Positions 56,352-64,000 of a DNA stretch of 64,000 bases are shown piece by piece. Made by a program: the position numbers and the translations under genes. Numbering within the stretch: the stretch's first letter is position 1; every line of letters begins with the position of its first letter. Origin of the DNA: Symsagittifera roscoffensis (lineage: Eukaryota; Xenacoelomorpha; Acoela; Convolutidae). The notes under the pieces were generated by a model, which had not been told where the DNA came from, made no database searches, and saw only the letters and a list, made by a program, of their open reading frames with translations. Where the stretch lies: positions 51,591,858-51,655,857 of the forward strand of contig NC_087065.1 of the NCBI RefSeq assembly GCF_963678635.1, read 5' to 3'.

Positions 56352-57165
56352 CAGTTGTTATAAACGGTGGTGTTAGCGATTGAGCTGTTATATTTGGTGG
56401 AATTAATTGGTAGGGATGTTGAACAATATTATTAAGTTTGATCGTGATTTCGAATTTTAATTGGAGACTATTTTGTTGAAGTATTTGAATATTGTGGTCA
56501 CGAATATCTTCGTGGATATCTTGTCTATATTGTAGTCTATTGAGTGCCCAACTGTGGAGTCGGTTACTTTCTTGATGTTGTCCAAATAATGGGGGAGGTG
56601 CTACGAATGTGTTCCAATCTAATCGTAAAGGGATATTTGTTGATGATTGTTCTCGATATCTAGCGTCGAGGTTATTTGGAAAATTTAAAGGGAATAGCGT
56701 CGGTGAGATTTGACTTAATGATGGTGTTGATGGTAGTGATAATGTTTCTGATAGTGATGATAGTGTTGTATCCGTAGAAATATCTGTTGGGTCGTTTACT
56801 AAGTTTGGTTCACATTGTGTATATGAATGTGTTGTCCAATATGGTAGTCGTGCATTGGGATTGGGGGGGGGGGGGTTAAAGGGATTTTCACGTATTTGCT
56901 CAGATGTTGGTGTTGAACCTAAGTAATCTGAGGGTATACTTGAAGTGCTACGTTGTGAATGGACTGGGGGAGTTTCTGGTAATGTACTATTTGGGTTTTC
57001 TGAAGTAGTTGGTGTTGGTGAATGGGGTATATCAAAATGAACTCTGGGGGTTTGAAAGCTTCTGTTTCGTCGTGGATGTATAACTTGTCTACTTATTTCG
57101 ATTGTATTTTGGTTTTGATTAATGTTTCTTATTCTGCTTAATTCTTGTGGTAATGTGGGGTACAA
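56254..57165 (-). CDS. P/S/T-rich ORF upstream of the envelope gene
   Basis: An intact 303-codon ORF. Residues 1-170 are rich in Pro, Ser, Thr and Asn (disordered). The C-terminal third is more ordered (HSWALNRLQYRQDIHEDIRD, LKFEITIKLNNIV). It overlaps the start of the envelope frame by about 60 bases. A C10 run on the coding strand (G10 at about 56868) encodes NPPPPNP and is a likely indel hotspot. The general style is like the N-terminus of the 605-codon ORF, but I see no direct alignment. Function unknown. Confidence 0.55.
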   Translation of the reverse strand: MYPTLPQELSRIRNINQNQNTIEISRQVIHPRRNRSFQTPRVHFDIPHSPTPTTSENPNSTLPETPPVHSQRSTSSIPSDYLGSTPTSEQIRENPFNPPPPNPNARLPYWTTHSYTQCEPNLVNDPTDISTDTTLSSLSETLSLPSTPSLSQISPTLFPLNFPNNLDARYREQSSTNIPLRLDWNTFVAPPPLFGQHQESNRLHSWALNRLQYRQDIHEDIRDHNIQILQQNSLQLKFEITIKLNNIVQHPYQLIPPNITAQSLTPPFITTEVIYKYDRYTKNTIGYVTFYNQYSGLSYTYIF

Positions 57166-57399
57166 GTTATATGTTGGTTCACTTAGGGGTGCCTGTCGCT
57201 GAACTGGTTCTAATGGTTCGGATAAGCGAGCGTGTCGTTCTTCGAAAGTGTATGGATTATCTTGGAAAGAAATTTGTGTGGATGTTTTGGGGGTTTTGGG
57301 TAGTTGTGGGTATTGCTAGATTTTTTTGGGAAAATATCGGTGAAGACTGATTTTGTGATTGTTGGTTAGCAATTTTTGAAAGTGTTCTATTGATTTTTT

Positions 57400-57590
57400 C
57401 TAATGGGAAGATTTATGTTTATTGTAGTATTCTTCAATGAAAAGAATTAAAAAGATTGTTGCTAAGGCGAATGTGACTACTGCTTTTTTTACACATTTGC
57501 ACATTGTCAGTATGAGGGATGATAAAAATATGATGAAAATTACAAATATAAAAAAAAATATCTGTTCTACTAAAAAATTGTTCGTATCAT
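57400..57590 (-). CDS. Possible small membrane protein or membrane-anchor remnant
   Basis: A minus-strand open frame without ATG encodes two hydrophobic stretches (QIFFFIFVIFIIFLSSLIL and VVTFALATIFLILF) separated by CKCVKK, ending KHKSSH. It could be an exon or a remnant of a membrane anchor. Position: between integrase and the P/S/T-rich ORF. Confidence 0.35.
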
Positions 57591-58429
57591 TTAAATAGAC
57601 TTTGGATTATCGTACCTGTGAATATGATCAATGATTTGGGAAAGTTGGAGATATATATTTCAAATAGGGAGTAGAAAATTTAAAAAATGTTGCAAAATTT
57701 ATTAAAATGATTATAAAAGCTTCAAAAGTATCAAATAGAAATATGAACAAAAGTTTGAATAGTATGAAAAAGTTTATTAAAAGATTTAAAATTGTATTTT
57801 AAAAGATATTGACTGATCGAGAGAAGAGCATTTAAGAAATGATTTCTTTTTTGAATATTTTTTGTTGTTTGAGGCGAGATTCAAGTGTGGTCGAGTTATT
57901 TATAGATTTTTTGACAAGTGGGTTGAGTTTTGTGAAAAATTGTTGGGGGCTAATTTTATGGTGTTTGGGAGGTCTTCTTTGTTTATTTTTACTTGTCGGG
58001 TGATCTGGGGTATTTTTGAAATATTTGTACTTTAGGCTAAATGATTATGGTCCTTTTTTACTTTAGGCTAATTTGTTATTTTTGGTTGGAGGGTTTTTGA
58101 GGTCTGAGTTGGGAAAATATTGTTGATCTTTGCGTTATTAGATAGAAGAGGGTATTAATATTATGGTGGTGCTTATTTTAGTTGTCAAGTTTTAGCGAGT
58201 TGCTTATTTGTGACCTGGAGGTTTTAAAGTTATAGTTATAGATATGCCTGGAGCTTAATATCTTTCGGCTAACAGGTTGGTGTTATAGATACAGAAGGTG
58301 ACGGATTTAAGTGAATCCTATTGGCTGAAGCTGAACTAGAATTTCTGCGTGTTTGTCAGCATGTTATTTTGAAAAATGAAAGTTCAAAATGATCCAGAGG
58401 TGCAAAGATTATTAATTTTGAAATTAAAG
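57591..58429. other. Noncoding interval between integrase and 3' ORFs
   Basis: AT-rich, no coding frame. In a retroelement with an envelope this is where a splice acceptor for subgenomic RNA would be expected; I cannot pick one with confidence. Confidence 0.3.
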
Positions 58430-59900
58430 TTATTTTTGAAATTCAACTTTCTTTAATATTTTAGATTGTGGGATGAATGGTTCATAATTTTTACGTGGTT
58501 GATTTCTAAGTCGTGATAATTCTCTATGTTCTGATTTTTCTACTTGCTCTTGTGGTAGAATTTTTTCTATCTTTTTCCTATTTTTTCTTTCCTTTTGAGG
58601 TATTTTTGGGTCTGGCGTTTTTGTATTGTTTTGAGTTATGGTTTGTTTTTGAATTTGATCTTTATGATGAATGTTGTGTTGTTCATCTATTTGTTTTTCT
58701 GTATGATTTTGAATAACTTTTAAACCTGTGAAAGAATATAATTGAGTTAATACGCGTAGCGCGTATTCTTTTGGGTAGTAGGGCAATAGATTGTTACGAT
58801 GTTGAACAATTTCTTTTTTGGTTAAATCTGTGAGTTTGTACGTTACGTCAGTGGGTTTGGCAATAATTTGGTATGGTCCTTTTCGAAGGGGTTGTAGTTT
58901 TTTAGAGATTCCTTTTTGTGTAATAAAATTAGGTATTAAAACAAATGTTCCAATTTTTAAATCTGTGGCTGGTGTAAAGCGTGAATTAATTTGGTCGTTA
59001 ATATTTTGCCTTTGTAACAATTTTTTTGTTACTTTTTGGTAAATTTCATTGTGTTTTTTATCTCTATTTAAAATCCATTCGGTGTGTGTGCCAGAGGATA
59101 ATTTTAGAATTTGTGGGTGATGAATATGATCTTCGTCATGTGTGTGTAAAGGTAGGTTATAACAAATTGAGTCTTTATTTGGTTGGCAATAACCTTGTGC
59201 ATTTTTATGGGAAATTGCTGTAAACATAATTGGTTTACTTGGCTTTTGATTAAAAACCATTTTGTATGGTGACATTCCTAAAGTTGTCGTGATTTGTGAA
59301 TCGTATGCTAAGGGGAATAATTTTACATCTGCTGAACATTCTGTGTATTTCGTATCATTGCCATTTATGATACATCTAAGATATTGTTGTAGTGAACGGT
59401 TCATACCTTCGACTAAACCGTTTGTCCAAGGTGCATGTGATGTACGTGGTTTATGTTTGATGTTGTACAACTGGCATAGTGTGATGATTTCATTATTTAT
59501 GAATTCTGTACCGTTGTCTGTAACTAAGATTTCGGGTAGTCCGAATTTAGCTATCCAATGTTCATAAAGTGTTGTGTAAGCATAATAAGCATTACAATGT
59601 GGTACTGGGTTGAGTGCTGCATAATGTGTGAATGCGTCAACAATGACCATAATATAGGAGTTTCCTTCAGAGGATGGTGAAATTGGTCCTTTTGTATCGA
59701 ATGATATGCGGTGGTTAAAATATAAACTTTTTCCCTTTAAAATCTTATTTTTGTGCTATTTGTTTTTGATTTGGATAAGGTTTGTTCAATTGACATATTA
59801 TACAATCATTGCATAATACTTTTATCCAAATTTTGGGTAAAGTTTGGGTATGTTTTTTCTGATCCGGAGTGTCCTTTAGTATTTTATGTATGTGAGATAT
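58430..59900 (-). pseudogene. Integrase of the envelope-bearing element, copy 1
   Basis: From 59650 a 406-codon frame has MVIVDAFTHYAALNPVPHCN, LVTDNGTEFINNEI (second catalytic Asp), HAPWTNGLVEGMNRSLQQYL (catalytic Glu) and a basic C-terminal domain (LRKGPYQIIAKPTDVTYKL). The first Asp lies just upstream in SFDTKGPI, and a CNDCIICQLNKPYP zinc-binding segment lies at about 59780-59815. A TAA at about 59750 replaces a Gln codon present in copy 2. Confidence 0.88.
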
Positions 59901-60156
59901 TAAAAGCTATTATTATCATACTCAAAGGAAGACAAGGAACTTTAGAATCATTTAATTGATATTCTAAAAGATCTGTATTTTCATCAATTGCTGTGTTATT
60001 AAATTTTCGGAAATATCGGAGGAGTGTTTTATTTCCTGAAATTGTGTTATCTGCTTTTACGGGCTTAGTTTGTATTTGTGCCATGATTTTAATTGTCTAA
60101 TTACTGGGTCGAGATTTTGATATTGTTTTAAAAGTTCAAGTGTAATTTTATCTGTT

Positions 60157-60169
60157 GGGGGGGGGGGGG
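60157..60169. other. G13 homopolymer in pol (C13 on coding strand)
   Basis: The run is 13 G at 60157-60169 and 10 G in the duplicate at 63486-63495, followed by AGAAAAAAA in both. It marks an indel-prone spot in the RNase H-integrase linker. Confidence 0.9.
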
Positions 60170-60383
60170 AGAAAAAAATGTCAATTTCTAGTTTTGATAA
60201 GGGAATTGTGTCAAGTGGATCATGAGGGTCAAAAACTTGGTTGATTGTGTATTTTAAATCCTTTGTTTGTGGTCCTGATAAATTTATTTTATCGGTTAAA
60301 TTTTCTTTTTCGATTAATGGAAAAGGGTCTTTTTTATGCGAGTATTATTTTATTCTTTTTTGTTGAGTGTTAGTTTTTATCCA

Positions 60384-61418
60384 TTATGAGTATGGAATTG
60401 GTTTAAAAGTTGATGTGCCTAGTAAGTCAACTTCGTAGTGATAATTCTGGCAATCTAAGTAGAGTGGGTAATGTTGTAGGTTATTTATCTGTGATTGATC
60501 AATATCAGTTTTTACTGCGTATTTGCATTCTAATCGGGGTAATGTTTCATCTTTTGCGAGATAAAATTTAATATTTTGTGGTATTTCAACTGTAGTTTTT
60601 CGTGTGAGTAGTTCAGGTGGCGTATTTCTACTTAATGTATCTGGTAATGCAAGGTTTTTTCCTGCTGTCCAAACTACGTGTATGTTTGGAAATTTCATTA
60701 GAATTAGTTGAAATCTATAAACTCTATGATTTGGATTTGACTTTTGTGTAAAGAGAAAAATAATTGGTTTGTGATCTGTGAATAGAACTGTTGGGTGTTT
60801 TGATCCAAGTATCAGAAATTCATATTCTGTAAGTGTATAAATTATAGCTGTGCATTCTCTCAGTAGAGTTGAGAGTCGTAGCTCTGCCTGAGTGAATAAT
60901 CGTGAATTTGCTGATATAAGGTTCATTTTATTTGTTCCACTATGTGATTGTAGCAATGCTGCGCCGATGCCAAAAATTGAAGCGTCGCACATTGCATAGA
61001 ATGGTTGATTTGGATCTGGAATTGTATTTGAAATTTGTTCAGTTAAAAGATTTTTAATTTCTTCAAATCGTGTTTGATGTTCAGTGGTCCGTTCAAAATT
61101 ATTTTGTTGTCTGAGGATATTATAGAAGGGTCTTAAGTATAATTGCATTTTGTAAACATATTTACTTAAGAAATTTAACATTCCAAGGAATTCTTGGATT
61201 TTCTTTTTATTTGTTGGTGGCTGAAGTTTTTGGATAGCATCAATGCGTGATTTTAATGGGATGATAGTGTTTTGTTCAATATTATGTCCTAAAAAATTAA
61301 CGCATGTTAGAAAAAAAAAGTGTGATTTATCGGGGGCTGCTTTCAGATTTTCGTTCTGAAGTATCTTATGGTATTGTTCTAAAACTGTAAACATCTCGTC
61401 TTTGGTTTTTGATTGCAT
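60384..61418 (-). pseudogene. RNase H and RT connection of the envelope-bearing element
   Basis: The 344-codon frame follows the RT active site. It contains LPDDKSHFFFL-like and FLGHNIEQNTIIPLKSRIDA, then FLGMLNFLSKYVYKM, then RNase H with FYAMCDASIFGIGAALLQ, AELRLSTLLRECTAIIYTL and VLFTDHKPIIFLF. The D-E-D residues are all present. It ends in the linker to the integrase zinc finger. Confidence 0.85.
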
Positions 61419-62069
61419 AAAAAGGTCATCTAAATATATGATTGCATTTTTCTTGATTATTAGTGGTCTAAAATTTTAACTCATAAAAGCTGAAAAAGCT
61501 GCTGGTCCTATGGATATTCCATAGAATCAGCGATTAAATTCATATTGTTGATTTCCAATAACAAATTGTGTTAAACGTCGTGATTGTTCATCTAGTGGCA
61601 TTTGATTATAAGCACTATTCATATCGGCGGTTGTGAAATATTTACCGTTTATCTTTGTTAAGATAATTTGTATTGGTTCAATAGGCCAATTGCATTTTGA
61701 TTCGTGAATTAGTGAATTGAGATATCTAGCGTCTAAAACTATTTTTAGTGATTCACCTTTTGCTAGAATAATAACAGGGTTGATAAAAGTGTTTCCTTTT
61801 GGTTGTTCTTCTTTATTTTCTGGTGAGATAATTTCGTAATGTTCTAAAATGTCAAGTAATCTATTTACCTTGTCATGTAAGTGAATCGGTACTTTACTTG
61901 CTCTTTGTTTTTTGAAAACTGCGTCGGGTTTTAACGGAAGGTGAAGTGATGAACTAATTTTTCCAACGTCAAACTTTGATGTTGCATAAACTGATGAATA
62001 TTTTAACAGTTGTTTTGCTAATTTATCAAATTCAATTTGTGTAATTTGTGAATGTTCAAAATTAAACAT
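61419..62069 (-). pseudogene. Reverse transcriptase of the envelope-bearing element
   Basis: The 61527-62069 frame has SLKIVLDARYLNSLIHESKC and YFTTADMNSAYNQMPLDEQS (motif A), then QFVIGNQQYEFNR. It stops at a TGA (about 61527) where a Trp codon would fit, continues as FYGISIGPAAFSAFM, is broken again near 61480, and then gives AIIYLDDLFMQSK (YLDD). All core motifs are visible but split by two lesions. Confidence 0.85.
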
Positions 62070-62287
62070 TGTTAAAAATGTTTGTTGCTCTTTTGTGTAA
62101 TTTGCTATATTGAATCTTGGTTTAAAATATGGTATTTTTGTGAAGTAGTCTGTGCTTCTTTTTTCATTACTTATTATATTATTTATGGATAATTCTTCGT
62201 CAAGAATTGTTGATTGGCAAATATCTAATAATTTGAGTATATTATTAACGCGGTAGGCTACTTCATTGGTGATCTTGTAGCATTTTG
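62070..62287 (-). pseudogene. N-terminal pol region before RT
   Basis: A decayed frame without protease motif. It is cut at the duplication junction (62287/62288), where the integrase of the upstream unit is fused to it. Confidence 0.4.
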
Positions 62288-63240
62288 AAATCTGTGGCTG
62301 GTGTAAAGCGTGAATTAATTTGGTCGTTAATATTTTGCCTTTGTAACAATTTCTTTGTTACTTTTTGGTAAATTTCATTGTGTTTTTTATCTCTATTTAA
62401 AATCCATTCGGTGTGTGTGCCAGAGGATAATTTTAGAATTTGTGGGTGATGAATATGATCTTCGTCATGTGTGTGTAAAGGTAGGTTATAACAAATTGAG
62501 TCTTTATTTGGTTGGCAATAACCTTGTGCATTTTTATGGGAAATTGCTGTAAACATAATTGGTTTACTTGGCTTTTGATTAAAAACCATTTTGTATGGTG
62601 ACATTCCTAAAGTTGTCGTGATTTGTGAATCGTATACTAAGGGGAATAATTTTACATCTGCTGAACATTCTGTGTATTTCGTATCATTGCCATTTATGAT
62701 ACATCTAAGATATTGTTGTAGTGAACGGTTCATACCTTCGACTAAACCGTTTGTCCAAGGTGCATGTGATGTACTTGGTTTATGTTTGATGTTGTACAAC
62801 TGGCATAGTGTGATGATTTCATTATTTATGAATTCTGTACCATTGTCTGTAACTAAGATTTCGGGTAGTCCGAATTTAGCTATCCAATGTTCATAAAGTG
62901 TTGTGTAAGCATAATAAGCATTACAATGTGGTACTGGGTTGAGTGCTGCATAATGTGTGAATGCGTCAACAATGACCATAATATAGGAGTTTCCTTCAGA
63001 GGATGGTGAAATTGGTCCTTTTGTATCGAATGAAATGCGGTGGTTAAAATATAAACTTTTTCCCTTTAAAATCTTGTTTTCGTGCTATTTGTTTTTGATT
63101 TGGATAAGGTTTGTTCAATTGACATATTATACAATCATTGCATAATACTTTTATCCAAATTTTGGGTAAAGTTTGGGTATGTTTTTTCTGATCCGGAGTG
63201 TCCTTTAGTATTTTATGTATGTGAGATATTAAAAGCTATT
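62263..63240 (-). pseudogene. Integrase of the envelope-bearing element, copy 2, truncated
   Basis: It is the same as the 58430-59900 integrase up to RFTPATD, then runs into foreign sequence at the duplication junction, losing the C-terminal DNA-binding domain. Upstream, the codon that is TAA in copy 1 is CAA here (about 63079), so this copy keeps the older frame. Confidence 0.88.
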
Positions 63241-64000
63241 ATTATCATACTCAAAGGAAGACAAGAAACTTTAGAATCATTTAATTGATATTCTAAAAGA
63301 TCTGTATTTTCATCAATTGCTGTGTTATTAAATTTCCGGAAATATCGGAGGAGTGTTTTATTTCCTGAAATTGTGGTATCTGCTTTTACGGGCTTAGTTT
63401 GTATTTGTGCCATGATTTTAATTGTCTAATTACTGGGTCGAGATTTTGATATTGTTTTAAAAGTTCAAGTGTAATTTTATCTGTTGGGGGGGGGGAGAAA
63501 AAAATTGTCAATTTCTAGTTTTGATAAGGGAATTGTGTCAAGTGGATCATGAGGGTCAAAAACTTGGTTGATTGTGTATTTTAAATCCTTTGTTTGTGGT
63601 CCTGATAAATTTATTTTATCGGTTAAATTTTCTTTTTCGATTAATGGAAAAGGGTCTTTTTTATGCGAGTATTATTTTATTCTTTTTTGTTGAGTGTTAG
63701 TTTTTATCCATTATGAGTATGGAATTGGTTTAAAAGTTGATGTGCCTAGTAAGTCAACTTCGTAGTGATAATTCTGGCAATCTAAGTAGAGTGGGTAATG
63801 TTGTAGGTTATTTATCTGTGATTGATCAATATCAGTTTTTACTGCGTATTTGCATTCTAATCGGGGTAATGTTTCATCTTTTGCGAGATAAAATTTAATA
63901 TTTTGTGGTATTTCAACTGTAGTTTTTCGTGTGAGTAGTTCAGGTGGCGTATTTCTACTTAATGTATCTGGTAATGCAAGGTTTTTTCCTGCTGTCCAAA
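62288..64000 (-). repeat. Tandem duplication 2, copy 2 (continues beyond window)
   Basis: It matches 58959-60671 at an offset of 3329. It contains a truncated integrase frame (62263-62979) ending with the out-of-place FKMLQDHQ at the junction. Confidence 0.95.

Larger units (their letters stand above)
58959..62287 (-). repeat. Tandem duplication 2, copy 1 (unit 3329 bp)
   Basis: From AAATCTGTGGCTGGTG at 58959 the sequence recurs from 62288 at a constant offset of 3329, differing only at scattered bases and the G-run length. The unit covers RT, RNase H and most of integrase. Confidence 0.95.
48968..64000 (-). mobile_element. Envelope-bearing Gypsy-like retroelement region with two tandem duplications, right end outside window
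   Basis: Read on the minus strand from right to left: duplicated RNase H/integrase part (62288-64000), RT (61430-62069), RNase H (60384-61418), integrase (58430-59900), a P/S/T-rich ORF (56254-57165), an envelope-like gene in two copies, and a 605-codon ORF (48968-50785). The coding strand is A-rich and G-poor throughout, unlike the left half of the window. LTRs are not seen. Order pol-env-extra ORF resembles a retrovirus-like element. Confidence 0.75.

Noticed and set aside
1-64000. CRISPR array or bacterial operon
   Set aside because: No regularly spaced short repeats with unique spacers; introns and LTR/LINE elements show the DNA is eukaryotic.

Overview
The window is eukaryotic: AT-rich, with spliced genes, and dominated by retrotransposons. 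The only host gene seen is a PP2A B55 regulatory-subunit gene on the minus strand at the left edge. Its GT-AG introns range from about 60 bp to 4.3 kb. The repeats (a CR1-type LINE, a BEL/Pao element, two Ty3/Gypsy-like elements, a chuvirus-like envelope gene) point to an invertebrate animal. A nematode is my tentative guess and other invertebrate phyla are not excluded. Layout: 250-6562 (-) is the B55 gene, C-terminal end outside the window, with a 4.3 kb intron holding local repeats and a tRNA-like sequence. 7380-11866 (+) is a nearly full-length, inactivated CR1-like LINE: a GASS/IWHD-type domain, PHD finger, coiled coil, ORF1 C-terminal domain, endonuclease and RT, with a 3' pentamer tail. 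11867-16080 is a patchwork of direct repeats around a second LINE fragment. 16018-24098 (-) is a very long, frameshifted ORF remnant containing SGNH-hydrolase-like segments. 24524-33627 (-) is a Ty3/Gypsy-like element (gag-like, protease region, RT, RNase H, integrase) whose reading frame continues past integrase into a macrodomain. It has a G-rich repeated leader, a primer-binding site and the start of its 5' LTR. 33628-41199 (-) is a structurally complete BEL/Pao element with two LTRs, PBS, polypurine tract and a 5-bp target duplication (ACCCT), inserted into that LTR-like end. 41205-44020 holds further repeats, including a BEL-derived fragment split by an insertion. 44229-46640 holds a small inverted-repeat element and a decayed LINE. 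46.7-48.96 kb is AT-rich with two perfect hairpins. 48968-64000 (-) is a third retroelement region: gypsy-like pol, a P/S/T-rich ORF, a chuvirus-like class III envelope-like gene and a 605-codon orphan ORF, with two independent tandem duplications (units 2878 and 3329 bp). How it fits together: three retroelements have acquired non-standard genes. The left Gypsy element has a macrodomain and possibly the SGNH giant ORF, the right one an envelope plus an orphan ORF, and the LINE and the BEL element share one small uncharacterised domain. All show stops or frameshifts, so this window is mostly decayed copies. The near-identical tandem blocks on the right are either recent duplications or assembly artefacts.
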